From: Parvularia atlantis
Taxonomy: Eukaryota; Opisthokonta; Rotosphaerida
Assembly: GCA_943704415.1 (NCBI GenBank)
Contig: CALSCO010002360.1
Coordinates: 1-61,707, forward strand
Reading direction: 5' to 3'
DNA length: 61,707 bases
Part shown: positions 29,576 through 40,764 of the stretch, in pieces
Layout: the number at the start of each line of letters is the position of its first letter
Numbering within the stretch: position 1 is the stretch's first letter
The notes under the pieces: generated by a model
The model's database searches: none
What the model was told of the DNA's origin: nothing
What the model saw: only the letters and a program-made list of their open reading frames with translations
Made by a program: the position numbers and the translations under genes

Positions 29576-32500
29576 TCACATCCCGGCCGCCGTCAGGCAC
29601 ACCTGCATCACCCGCGCGACCTCTTCCGCGTCCTCCAGCTCCGGCAGCTCAATCACGCCAAAGCCCACGCGCCGCGGCACCTTGTGCTCGCTCGGGCGGT
29701 GCAGCCACTTGAGCACGAGCGGGGCTATGTGGGGCGCGCGGCGCGTTAGCAAACAACGCCGACAAGCTCGCACATGCGAGCGCACCGTCCTGGAAGCCTG
29801 CTCCCTGGCGCTCCGGCCCGACCGCAACCGCGAGGTAGCGCAGGTCCACCTGCGAGGTCGCCCACAGCAGCAGCATGCGCAGCTCAACGGGCGAGAGGGC
29901 GTTGATGTACTCTGGTGCGCGGCGGGCGTGAGCGCTCGCAGCCCGATGGCAGAGCGCGCGCACCGCGCAGTAGCAGGGGCGTGAGCGACATGAACGAAAA
30001 GTCGTAAAACTCGTGGCACGGCCGCAGCATCTCGGTCACGATGTACTCGGACCCGCACGCGAGCGAGAAAAAATCAAGCGCGGGCAGCGTCTCTGCCAGG
30101 CGGATGTGCGTCAGCCCCGCGGCGAGCGCGGCCAGCTGCGGCGTGAACGTGTCGACGATGGCCCGTTCGGCGTCCGAGAGCGACACGGCGACCTGGGGCA
30201 CCGACGACGTCAGCGGAGAGAAGCGTCTGCGACCACGGCCCGCGCCTTCTTGGGCGTGGGCGAGTCGGTGCCGATCAGGTTGATGCGCGACCACTGCAGG
30301 CACTTGTACGCCAGCACGGCGATCGGCGAAGGCACCTTGGTCTGTCGGCAGCCGGTGTCAGCGGCGCGGCCAGTGTCGCGTCGCACGGCCACGCACTCGG
30401 TCCAGCAGGCACTTGAGGATGACGAGCCCGATGGCGCGGTACAGCTCCGGGTCGCGCCGCTGCCGCGACGGCAGCAGCTGGATCATGTCGTCGATGTTGA
30501 AGGCCTCTGCCGCGGCGTGTCAGGACTTTTTGCGGCGAAGGCGGCGGTGCAAACGGGGGCGCGCCAAAGTAGTGCCCGTCGTGCACCATGCGCAGCCAGA
30601 ACGACGCGAGCACCTGCGCCGCGCAACGACGGTCAGGCAAACGGCGACCGCTCGCTTGTGCGGCTGGCGCACTCGGCTCTTGAGCCGCAGTGGCGAGCTG
30701 CTGGCCATCGTCTTGTCGGCAAAAGAGGTGTAGTCGGTTGGGATGTAGTACACCTCCTGTGTACGCGTGCGGGCGACGTTCAGCCCCCGGCCTACCGAGC
30801 CCGCGCGGAGAGGGGCACGCTGCCTTCAGGAAGTCGTCCCTGCCGAGGGACGCGACCATCTCGAGTAGCGAGGGCGTGAGGTCGTCGCTGTCGATCTCGA
30901 GCAACACGACGCCCTGGCCGAGCTTGCGCCGGAGCTCGTACGTGCGCGCGACGACACCCTCCAGCGGCCGCATCGTGTTGGTGGCCGGGCCGCCGTACGT
31001 GAGCCTGCGGGCCGCGCCTCAGCTGCGTCCGGCCCGCGAACGCCTGCAGCGCACGCACGGCGCAAAGTACGGGTGCAGCGTCAGCACGGCGGCGGACGGC
31101 TGTTGCGACGGCTTGCGGTGCAGCATCGCCGACAGCGCCGAGACGAGCGCCTTGTTCTGCATGCGCAGCGGTCGGTCAGCCTGCCGTGCAGGGCAGGTCG
31201 ACGTGCCTTGAGGCTGTCGACGGCCGGCAGCTTGCCCACGTCCAGCGCGCCATGCTCGTCGTGCTCCGGCCGCCCGCCGACCAGGCTCTCGTACATCAGC
31301 AGCCCGAGCGCGTAGACGTCGCGCGCGGCCGTCACGGTGAGCGCGCTCGCGGCCTTCGTCTTGCTCGCCGTCTCGCGACGTCTCTTCCTGGTGGGGGCGT
31401 ACGCTCTGTTCAGCGCTTGCAGCGCCGCACAGCCCAGGCCCACGCACAGCGCCGCAAAGCCCAGGCAGCAGATGATCGGGTGGAGCTGCTCGCGGCCTTC
31501 GACGTCCATGCTCATCACGATCGAGTCCATGCCCAGCCGGCCGTGCGTGATGCCTACAGGTTGCTGCCTCAGCGTTGCGCACGTTTGTACATTTGCGCGT
31601 GCGATCGCACCGTGGTGGTGCAGGTACGTCAGGCCGAGGAGGATTTGCGAGAACAGCTGCTGCACGGCGCCTGGATGACGATGCGCGTCAGCGGCCCAGC
31701 GGCTCAATGCGCGTGCGCACCCTGCGACACAGGGCTCTTGAACAGCCACTCGCGCAGGGTCATGTGCGTGTAGACCGGCATCTCTATGTAGACGGCGTCG
31801 TTCTCGTACCAGTACGCGCCCACGGGCATGGTGAACGGGTGTCTGTGCCTGGTGGCGCGCGCGTCAGCAGCAGGCGAGCAGAGCTGACGGCGCGCACTTG
31901 GACAAGATCTCGACCACGTCCTTCAGCTTCTCGTCGTCGACCTCAGCCACGTCGATACGCTGCGTCGTCACACGGCGCATCTGCGGCGCCCCTTCCCCCT
32001 TCAGACACCGCGCCCGGTGCGCCTCGCAGCGGCACGCACGTTCATGTCGACGCAGCGGTACAGGTTGGCGCCGTCGTCGAGCGCCGTGTGCAGGCGGTAG
32101 TCACGCATGCGCTTCGTCGACGGCTGCAGCTTCTCGGGCGAGGCTGCACGCGGGCGTGATAAACCAGCGGCCGCGCGGCGCGCAGGCCAAGTCGCACCGA
32201 CGAGCGACAGCGTCGACGGCAAGAGAAAGAACGACAGCGGCACGGTCGCCGCGCCTCTGCTCGGCGTCGAGGGCGTGGCCGGCACGGCTTCCGCGGCGCG
32301 CTCGAGCGACGTGGCCAGCGGCTTGACCTTGTGCAGGCGTGCGACGACGAGCGCGAGGGTGTTGCCGATCTGCGCGCCGTCAGTGTGTGTGCGGTAGAGC
32401 ATGGCACACGCCCGAGCGCGAACCTGCACCACGCCCTTGTCGTTGAGCTCGTACACGTCAACCGGGTCCAGCAGCTGGTCGTGCGACAGGCCCAGGCGCT

Positions 32501-33587
32501 GCTTGCATTCCCTGACCGTGCCACCAGCGTGTCAGCTGCGCTATAAATCGGGCGCACGGCCCATGGGGGGCGGCGCACTGCAGGAAGTACTGCAGATTCT
32601 GCACGCATTTGAACTGGCCCACCGGCTCCTGGTTGAATGCGGGGATCGCGTTCGGGAACACGGCGTTGATCAGCCGGCAAAAACGCGTGCCGTCCTGGCG
32701 CCGTCGCAGGCCCGGGTGCTCAGTACTGATGCACGCGGCACCAGCGTGCGCCGCACCTTGAACAGGGGCGCCGTCGCCATGATGACGCCCGCCGGCAGCG
32801 CCTCCCCCAGCGCCTGCGAGACGTAGTTGAGGCACTCGGCTGGCCGTTGCGGGCGGCCCAGTGTGAGCAGCGGGCGGCGGCGCGGAAAGCGTGAGAAACG
32901 CACGCAGGGACAGATCGGCCGGCGGCGCAAGTCCCGGTGCAGTGACGACCGCGAGCTTCGCCGGCTGCTGCGTTGGCTGCTGCGGCGAGTGCGTGGAGCC
33001 GGCGGCCTTGGGCGTCGAGGGCGATGCGGCGGCCGGCGCAGGCGCGTCTGTGCCGAGGATGACGGCGACCTGCGCACGCGGGCGCTCGTTCATGAGCCGG
33101 GCGGACAGCACAAGACGCGCGACGATACCTTGTTGGCAAAGTCAGTCACGGCGTCGCGGTACCCGGGGCGCCGGAGCAGGTCGGCGAACTTGAGCGAGGG
33201 CTTCTGGGCCTCAATCTGCGCGAGCGTCTCACGCATCTGCACGGGAGCCGTCAGCGGGCAGCGGGCGCCGGCCCTCGCAGACGCGCCTTGACGGCGCCCT
33301 CCTTGAACGTGATCGTGTGCACGGGGCTCATGGCCGGCGTCCTGGCCTTGACGGCCTCGAGCACCGCACGCAGCGCCGCCGTCTTCAAAACGACGCGTTT
33401 CAGCACCCGCTCGCGCTCGCGGCCTGCACGCCGCGCGCGCACCACGCACCATTTGCGACGTCTCGGCACTCCCCGTGGCACCCGCGGCAGCGCCCGTGCG
33501 TCCGCCCGCGACGACACCACCGCCGCCCTCGCCCAGCCACGCGCGCCGCAGCGCCGCGACGACGTCGGCCGAAGACGCCGCGGCCAT
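29576..33587 (-). CDS. Calponin-homology + pseudokinase + HECT-like multidomain protein
   Basis: Start [20 protein letters not shown] at 33585-33587; stop at 29576. After an N-terminal helical/low-complexity part comes a CH domain ([76 protein letters not shown]). Then a kinase fold: [82 protein letters not shown] and [19 protein letters not shown]. Catalytic residues are lost: VTTQRID replaces VAxK, ITHGRL replaces the HRD loop and no DFG is seen. The frame continues through a normal intron into a region resembling a HECT N-lobe ([34 protein letters not shown], shown in part) and C-lobe end ([16 protein letters not shown]), where the ubiquitin-accepting Cys of TCF would fall on Gly. CH is confident, pseudokinase good, HECT tentative. 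Two introns have GC donors. Confidence 0.7.
30193..30245 (-). other. GC-AG intron in the CH/pseudokinase/HECT-like gene
   Basis: Donor AAG|GCGCGGG, branch CGCTGACG, acceptor CCCCAG; 53 nt. Splicing here joins SPTPKK to [10 protein letters not shown]. Confidence 0.6.
30507..30564 (-). other. GC-AG intron in the CH/pseudokinase/HECT-like gene
   Basis: Donor TTTG|GCGCGCCCC, branch CCTGACAC, acceptor GGCAG; 58 nt. Splicing joins HDGHYF to EAFNIDDM. The donor is nearly identical to the GC donor at 2286. Confidence 0.6.
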
Positions 33588-33629
33588 GATGCGATTTTCG
33601 AATCGCTCTCACGCCTGTCACACGGACGT
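33588..33629. promoter_or_regulatory. 42-bp divergent promoter (CH/pseudokinase / CDO1)
   Basis: Contains TTTCGAA (33596-33602) and TCTCACGC. One of four short divergent gaps sharing a TTCGA core. Confidence 0.4.
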
Positions 33630-34581
33630 ATGGACGAGGCGGACGACGAGCGGCCGCGCACGCTCGACGCGCTCGTGCGCCTGCTGCGCGCTGAGCTCGC
33701 GGACAACGGCCTGCACGAGCTGGACGCGAAGCGCCTGGCGAAGGTGCGGCATCTGCTGGACGCGTACAAGGTGCGGAAGCGGAAAGAACGCGGAAGAAGG
33801 CCCGGTGCTGACGGGGCGGCCCCTGCTCCGCCGCCACTGCCGCCGCTGCCGCCGTTGCCGCCAGTCCAACGACGACGACTGGAAGAAGTACGCGCTGTTC
33901 GACCCGGCCAAGTACACGCGCAACCTGGTCGACGACGGCAACGGCAAGTTCAACCTCATGGTGCTCGCATGGGGCGAGGGCCACATGAGGTGCGGCCTCT
34001 GCCGTTACTCGCCCGCGCGCGGCGCACCGACACGCGCCCCGCGTGTCAACAGCGCCATCCACGACCACGCCGGCTCACACTGTCTCGTCAAGGTGCTCGA
34101 CGGCGAGGTGCTCGAGACCAAGGTGCGTCGCGTCGCTGCGCGCGGCAAAGAGAGGCGCGGGCTGAGGCGGGCGCGCAGTACGACTGGCCGCAGACGCAGC
34201 CCGACGGCGCCGGGTGCGCGCCGCTGCAGGTGCTGTCGGAGGAGAAGCACGGCCGCGACGCGGTGACGTACATGCACGGTGCGGACGCGGCCCCCCTTGC
34301 GCGCCGACACTGCTAAGCACGCGCCGACCGCAGACAAGATCGGCCTGCACCGCGTTGAGAATCCGAGCCACACCAAGGGCGCCGTCACGCTGCACCTGTA
34401 CACGCCGCCGTACAGCGAGTGCCACACGTTCAACGAGAGCTCGGGCCAGCAGCGCGCCTCGGGCAAGATGGTGCGTTCGGCGTGCCACCGCAACATGCGC
34501 GCTCACAGCCGCCCCGCGCCCGCGCAACGACAGACCTTCTACACCGTCCGCGGCGAGAAGGTCACGCACGCGCGGTCGTGA
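33630..34581 (+). CDS. CDO1: Cysteine dioxygenase
   Basis: Starts [20 protein letters not shown]. The first intron (33771-33864) leads to [20 protein letters not shown], then [76 protein letters not shown] and [14 protein letters not shown]. The three iron-binding His are present (two in IHDH, one in GLHRVEN), as are the Cys of SHCL and the Tyr of LHLYTPP that form the Cys-Tyr cofactor of animal CDO1. Cytosolic enzyme oxidising L-cysteine to cysteine sulfinate, the first step to taurine or sulfate. About 200 residues, normal length; no anomaly. Confidence 0.96.
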
Positions 34582-34649
34582 TCGGCCCGCACACACCCGC
34601 CGTCTACGCTCGCGCCGATGCTCTGCCCACAACGCGTCAGTTACCCCCT

Positions 34650-34697
34650 ATTTTTTTGTTTTTTTTTTTGTGTGTGTGTGTGTTGTTGTTGTTGTTA
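34650..34697 (+). repeat. Compound T / TG / TTG simple repeat
   Basis: T7-G-T11, then TG repeats, then TTG repeats, in the 137-bp gap between the convergent CDO1 and next gene. Strikingly AT-rich for this locus. Confidence 0.95.
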
Positions 34698-34718
34698 TGC
34701 GTGTCATCAGCTGTGGCT

Positions 34719-36627
34719 CTACGCCTGCAGCGGCCGCAGCGCAGCGTGCGCAAGCATCTGCGCGACGTCGACCGCGACACCTTTGGTGGGCACCGGCGCG
34801 GCGGCTGCGACGACTTGGTCAGCGACGGCATGCAGCAGCCGCGGCCGCGCGCACCCGCCCACGCGTCGTAGCGCTGCGCGTCGTACGGCCCGGGCTCGTC
34901 GCCGAGCTGCCAGAGCAGGCGGCGGCAGTTTGCGGCATCGGGCGCGTCATCAGGCCCGGCCGCGCGTAGCGCAGCGTCTTCCAGCACCGGCCGATGCAGC
35001 ATGACGTGCAGCCACCCTGTGTGCCGCCAGCGCGCGCTGAGCATTACGTGCAGCCAGCCGTCTGTGGCAGGGCGCGCACGCACGCTCGTCGTACGGCCGC
35101 ACGCGCCGCTCGCGCAGGCTCTCGGTCAGCGCCTCCGCCTGGGCTGCGCGCATCGACGCGCCCTCGGCAGCCGCCAGCGCGCACACGCGGCGCGACAGCC
35201 ACGGCACGTCTGGGTCGGGCGCCTGCGCACGCCGCGGCTCAGCGTGCGCGTCACTGTGGGCTAGCCCACGCACCACAGTCCAGGGCTGCGGCGGGCGGGC
35301 GCGCCACGTGCGCACGTAGAGCGCCGCGAGCCAGTGCAGCACCCGCGCGTCCTGCTCCTCGCAGATGTGCGGCGCGACGGCGTGGTGCACGAGGCGGAAC
35401 AGCTGCGCACACGGGGCTCAGCGGCGCACGCGCACTGCACAGCCGCAAGGGCGCACCAGCGGGCGCTCCACCACGGCCGCGAGCCAGAAGCACCCGTCCA
35501 ATGCGGCGTCTATCGCGGTTGCGGGCGCGTCCAGGAAGCGCATGAGTGACGCCACGGCCTGCGCAAACTGCGTGAGACGTGCAGTACAACACAAGAGGGC
35601 GCCGCACCTCACGCACAAACATCTCCGGGAAGACAAGCAGCACCCTGCGAGCGCAGCGGCAGTCAGCCACTCGCAACGTGTATTCCGCGGCGTGCGATGG
35701 CGCAACTGGGCCTGCCCTGCACGGGACCACGCGTGCCAGCAGCAGCCGACCTCGCTCGCGGCGCCGTCGAGCAGCTCGCGCGCGAACCACAGCGGCAGGG
35801 TCGGGCGCGCACCGTCTGGCAGTGCCGCGTCCCACTGCGTCCCGAGCACGGCCACGCGCTCGAGCGTCTGCGCCGCGGACGGGCAGTCGACGACGAGCGG
35901 GCGGAGCATGAAGCACAGCTGCTGCAGGCTCGCGTCCTGCCGACGCGCGTGTGGCCGTCAGCCGACGCTGCCGCTGCTGCTGCTGTCTAGTGGTGCACGC
36001 GCCTCGTCGGCCGTCGCGGGCTGCCGCGCGACCATCCGCCGCTCGAGGCGCCGGCACACGCGCGTGGCCTGTTCCAGCAGCGTCGCCGTCACGCGCTCGC
36101 TGCGCAGCCGTGCGGGCCGCGCGAGCACGTCCTCGGCCCACCCGGGCGAGTGCGGCACCTGCAGCAGCTGCAGCAGGTCGAGCGCGTGCAGGCATTTGTA
36201 CGCCCACGCTTTGGCCCTGGTGCTCGCGCGGCGCATCTCAGCCGTCGCACGACATCGACGGGTGTCCGCGCGCACTTGGCCAGCTCGCGCGACGGCTTGG
36301 CGGGCCGGTTGGCCTTGGCAAACTCGACGGTGCAGCAGCCGACGCCGACGCGCACGGCGTCGTACCCGGCCAGCAGCCCCGTCGTCGCGACGTCGGTCAG
36401 CGCGGCCGGCGCCCAGCCGAAGCGCGCGGCCGTCTCGAGCACGTCGGCGCACTCCTGCAGGCCCTGCGGCCCTCGCCTCAGCCCGCCGTGCGCCACTGCG
36501 ACGCGCGGCGCACCTGAAGCAGCGTCCGCAGCAGCGCGTCGAGCCGCGCCGGCAGGTCCAGCGGCGGTGGCGCGTTGGTGGCGCGCGCGACCTCGGTGAC
36601 GCGCGTCCACGCTGCCTCGTCGCTCAT
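34719..36627 (-). CDS. Unrecognised helical protein
   Basis: Starts MSDEAAWTRVTEVARATNAP at 36625-36627. Splicing with standard GTGCG introns gives about 480 residues: LDLPARLDALLRTLLQ, LQECADVLETAARFGW, AALTDVATTGLLAGYDAVRV, AWAYKCLHALDLLQLLQVPH, VTATLLEQATRVCRRLERRM, SLQQLCFMLRPLVVDCPSAA, LPLWFARELLDGAASEVGCC, VLLVFPEMFVREVRRP, AQAVASLMRFLDAPATAIDA and LFRLVHHAVAPHICEEQDAR. The C-terminal exons read WLHVMLHRPVLEDAALR, CRRLLWQLGDEPG and PTKGVAVDVAQMLAHAALRP, stop TAG at 34719. It is rich in helix-turn-helix solenoid-like pairs, without signal peptide or membrane span. I do not recognise a family; an ARM/HEAT-like scaffold is one possibility. Confidence 0.55.
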
Positions 36628-36823
36628 CGTTTCTGTGGGTGGCGCACCTCTCGGCGTCTGCGCGCCCTCACGCCCTCTGCCCCTCCGCGCCGCGCCTGCT
36701 GCGCACCGTGCTCTGCCACGCGTGGGCACGCTCGCGCACCCTGCGCGCACGCAAGAAAAGCGAGCGCCGGGCTGAACGCGACGGCCCGTTTCGCAGCCGT
36801 TTGGAACCCGTTTCGCGCGCGCG
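36628..36823. promoter_or_regulatory. 196-bp divergent region (helical protein / PARP-finger protein)
   Basis: Between two divergent starts. Near the right-hand gene are two CCGTTT(C/G)G-like boxes (CCCGTTTCGCAGCCGTTTGG) and a further CCCGTTTCG, the only repeated motif I see here. Confidence 0.4.
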
Positions 36824-39800
36824 ATGGCGTCCGACGACCCCGGCGCGCTGCCCACGGGCCGCTTCAAGGCCGACTACGCGCCGACCAACCGCTCCAAGTG
36901 CACGTACTGCAAGGAGCCCATCGACGAGCGCCACTTCCGCGTCGGGCCCGAGTTGTAAGCCGCGCTCTCAACCTGCCACAAGCCGTTTCAGCTCACGCTG
37001 TCGCTCGCCGCAGCGCGTCCAAGCGCTGGCATCGCGACTACATCACCTGGTACCACGTGCGTCGCCGCCGCCGCCGCCGCCGCCGCTGCCGTCGCCGTGG
37101 CGCGGGTCTCACGCGGCGCGGCGCGCGCAGTACAAGTGCTTCCAGCAGGCCGGCAAACGCTTCTCCTCCATCAGCGCCGTCCAGGGCTACGACACGCTCC
37201 AGCCGGACGCCAAGGTCTTCATCGAGGCCATGCTCAGCCGCCCGGCGGCGGCGGTATCGTCGGAGCGCAGTGGCGGCGGCGGTGGAGGCGGCGCAGCAAG
37301 CTCGCCGGTAGCGATGGCCTCAATGAAAGTGCCCTGCGGTGCTGACGCGGTGCGGCAGGGAGCGCGCACGCGTGACAAGCAGGCCGAGCTCAAGCGCCTC
37401 GCGCGCAAGCACTTCCAACAGGACATGGTTGCTGGCGACAACGCCAAGGCACGTGTCGTGTGATCAGAGCGTGGCGTGTGACGCTCGGGCGCGTGTCGCA
37501 GGTCATCGAGTACCTCAACCTCGTGCCCGAGCTTGTCAACGACCAGAGCATCTTCACCGACCGCGTGCCACCGCTCACCTTTGCGGTCATGCGCGGGCAC
37601 ACGGACCTTGCGCGGCAGCTGCTCGGCCGCGGCGCCCATGTCAACCTGCGTGACACGTGCGTTTCGGCACGGTTGAAGATGCGCGCGGCGACTGACGGCC
37701 CGCCAGGCGCAACGAGACCGCGCTGCACAAGGCCGTGCGCAACAACGACGTCGCCAGCGTGCGCCTGCTGCTCGAGCGCGGCTCCTCCACCGCCGACGTC
37801 AACGATGTGTGCGTGTGCGCGGCCTCGCGCCGGCCTCGCGCCCAATGTCGCGCACTGCAGGGGGCAGACGCCGCTCGACATCGCGCGCGACAAGCAGCTG
37901 TACGAGATTGCCGAGCTGCTCGACCCCTCGCCGCCGCTGCCGCCGCCGTTGCGCGGGCCGCCTGCACCGGCGTCGGCCTCGTCGACGACGCGCGCAAACC
38001 GCGACACGTCGTCGCCCGCGCGCGTCCCGGACAACGTGCCCACGTCCTCCGAGCCACGCGGGCAGCCGCAGCCGCAGGGGCGCGAGACGCAGGACCAGCA
38101 GGAGCCGCCGTGCAGGATGACGCGCCGACAGAGCACGCTGCTCGCGCAGGACAGCGACGCGCCGAAACGGCCCGAGGTGTGTGCGGTGCATCGGCTCACG
38201 CGCGGTCTCACATGGAGTGCAGCACCCCACGAACGACGACCGCGGCAGCCTCGGCAAGCGCGCGCGCGTCAACTCGCAGCCAGACCCGCCCTCGATCGCT
38301 GCTGACGCGCCCGTCGACGCCCGCCGCGACCCTGCGGCGATGGACTACGCGCCGGCTAGCACCGGTGCGCTGCGCGTGCCCCTTGCTTCGCCCCGCTGAC
38401 ACGCCGCACCTGCAGCCAAGCCGCACGCCGACATGCCCAAGGCGTACGTGCGACCCGCGCGCTCTTGCCGGCCACTCACCCGTCGCACAGCGCGAGCACC
38501 GCGGCGGACGACCTCGGCGGGCTCGAGTGGGCCAACCGCGACCCGCGGCTGCGGCACCTGCTCGTGGCTGGCGGCTTTGAAACGTCGGACGACCTCAACC
38601 GGTGCGCCGCCGCCGCCTTGCGCGTCCGCCCGTGCCGTTCCTGAGCACCAGCGCATGCGCAGCATCGCCAACCTGCTGCGCTACGAGGAGGTCGACTACA
38701 ACGCGCTGCTGTGGATGACCGAGGCTGACCTCACCAGCATGAACATCCGCAAGGGCTCGCGCGTCAAGCTGCTGCGCGGCATTGAGCTCGCGCGGACGGG
38801 CCAGCTGGACGCGCTTCGCAGCAAGCCGCCGTTCCCGAGCGCAATCAAGCCGCTGGCTGTGAGCGCCCCGCTGCCGCCCGGCACGATCACGCGCAGCACG
38901 CTGGCGACGGCGGCAGCGCCCCAGGCACCGCCGCAGCAGCAGTCGCCGCCGACGCAGTACGAGCTCGTGAGCTTCCAGTACGCGCGTAAGGCCAACGGCA
39001 AGGCCAGCGCGCCTGCACCCGCCCTCGCCCCCGCAGCGCCTGCAGCACCGGCAGCACGTCCCCTGCCGCGCCCCGTGCCCACGCCCGTCGAGGAGGCGCT
39101 GACGCAGCCGGTGGCCAACCCGTCGCCGGCCAAGTTTGTGCCTGCCGCCGCGCAGCCGATGCCGCCGCCCGTGAGCAGTCCCGCGCGCGTTCCCTGCTCT
39201 ACTGCGCCCGCGAGCCGTCAGGCCGCCCTCGCTCAACCGCCGCCGAGCAAGCCGCCCGCGACTGCTCTGCCACCGACAAATGCCGCGGTACTGTCATGAC
39301 TCGCCGGCGCACGCGCTGACGCCACGCCGCGCGGCAGGCGCTCGACATGAGCCAGCTGATCCGCGAGATGGGCCAGAGCTCACCGGCCATTGTGCGACCG
39401 CCTGCGGGCACGGCTGCCGCAGATCCACCGTGCGAGGCTGGCAGCGCAGCGAGGCGCGGTGCTGACGGTCGCGCTGCGGCAGACGCCGCGTGACGCGCTC
39501 AACGAGCCGGCTGTCGCAGGAGCTGTCGCCGTCCGACGACCCGCCGGTGCGATCGGCCTGTCCAGCTCGCCGGTGTGCGCTGACCGGCCGCACGCACAGC
39601 TCGACGGCAGCAAGCGACATGCGGGAGGGCGCCGGATAAGCGACTCCGGCGGCGGCCTCGACCGGCCCGGCGGGAGCCTGCAGGACGTCTTCCAGCAGTC
39701 GAGCGCGCCGCAGGGCGACCTGATGGTCTACCAGCTGTGCGGCCCTGCCCTGCGCGCCCGCGCCGCGTCACTCACATGCGCACGATCACAGCGAGCAAGT

Positions 39801-40717
39801 CGTCGAAAGCCTGCCGGTGAACCCGCCCGCGTCCGACAGCAACGACGAGCAGCGGCGCAAGCCGCCGACACCCGTGGCCGCCGCCGCGCAGCCGTCGCCC
39901 GCTTCGGTGACGCGCGCCGCGGCACGGGCCCGCGCGGATGACGACGACGACGAGCGCACGATCGGCATGCAGAGCCCCGCGCTCGTGCGCCAGCCCGGTG
40001 CGGTCCCTCGTGCGCCGTGGCCGCTCGTCTTTGCTCACCCGCCTCGCACACACAGCCGCGCTCGCTGCCGAGAAGAAGACGCCCTCGCCCAACAGCAAGG
40101 TGACGGCGGCGCTGGCGCAGGACCAGGTCGAGGACGACGAGCTGTCGATGTACACGCAGCTGCTGCTGGGCAAATCGAGCGTGACGCTGCAGTCGTGGGT
40201 GTGCGCGCTCACGATCGCGGCGCGCCGCACGTCTGACCCGTGTGTGTGTGTGTGTGTGTGTGTCGCACGGCGCGCAGATCCTGTCGAAGAAGCCCGACAC
40301 GGCGTCGGTCGTGCCCGCGGCCGACGTGCGCATCTCGGCCGTGTTCCGGCGCAAGCTCCTGCGCGTGCTCAAGGCCAAGGAGATCCTGCACGTGATGGAT
40401 GCGAAGAGCAAGACGATTGTGCCGGGCGAAACTGAGCTCGCGCTCACGGCCAGCAGCGTCGAGGTGCGGCCACGCTGTGCGGCGCGCCGGTGCGCTGATC
40501 GCGGGCGCGCTCGCGTGCACAGGCCGTGTTTGTGCCGTCACCCGCCGCGCGGCTGCTGCCCGGGCGGACGTACCAGGTGCGGCGGGGCGCGCGTGCTGGC
40601 GTCGGCTCACGCGGGTCGGCTCACCACCAGGTGACCGTGTCCAAGGAGGCCGTCACGATCAACACCGACAAGCCCGTGCGCTCGTACTACTGGAACTTCA
40701 AGACGGCGCCGGCGTAG
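36824..40717 (+). CDS. PARP-type zinc finger + ankyrin repeats + SAM domain protein
   Basis: Start MASDDPGALPTGRFKADYAP. Domain order: one PARP-type zinc finger (FKADYAPTNRSKCTYC, RVGPEL, ITWYHYKCF; ligands Cys, Cys, His, Cys); a Gly/Ser linker; ankyrin repeats (GDNAK|VIEYLNLVPELVN, PLTFAVMRGHTDLARQLLG, ALHKAVRNNDVASVRLLL, TPLDIARDKQLYEIAELL); a linker with KRAR; a SAM domain (SIANLLRYEEVDYNALL, MTEADLTSMNI, VKLLRGIELAR); Ala/Pro-rich spacers; and an unrecognised C-terminal domain (LSMYTQLLLGKSSVTLQSW, VFRRKLLRVLKAKEIL, TVSKEAVTINTDKPVRSYYW). Roughly 1,000 residues. The finger-to-ankyrin junction falls within the first ankyrin helix across a 37449-37501 intron, supporting one gene. The junction at about 39290-39339 needs an intron with a GTACTG donor; if unused, a SAM protein would end at 39299 and a second gene follow. 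PARP fingers bind DNA breaks, so a nuclear damage-linked role is plausible but inferred. Confidence 0.72.
37449..37501 (+). other. Intron with GC donor at the PARP-finger/ankyrin junction
   Basis: AAG|GCACGTG ... GTGTCGCAG, 53 nt, with GTGTGACGC as a likely branch. An alternative GT donor two codons later (GTCGTG) is possible. Reading through meets a stop at 37461. Confidence 0.5.
40240..40263 (+). repeat. (TG)n microsatellite within an intron
   Basis: About 11 TG units inside an intron of the PARP-finger/ankyrin/SAM gene. Confidence 0.95.
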
Positions 40718-40764
40718 GGGGTACAGCAGCAGCACATGTAACAGCTACTAGAAGACGACGTCGA

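Noticed and set aside
39300-40717. A separate gene downstream of the SAM domain, starting near MSQLIREMGQ.
   Set aside because: A 50-nt intron with CTGAC branch and CAG acceptor joins the two parts in frame. I keep one gene but note the alternative in the feature entry.
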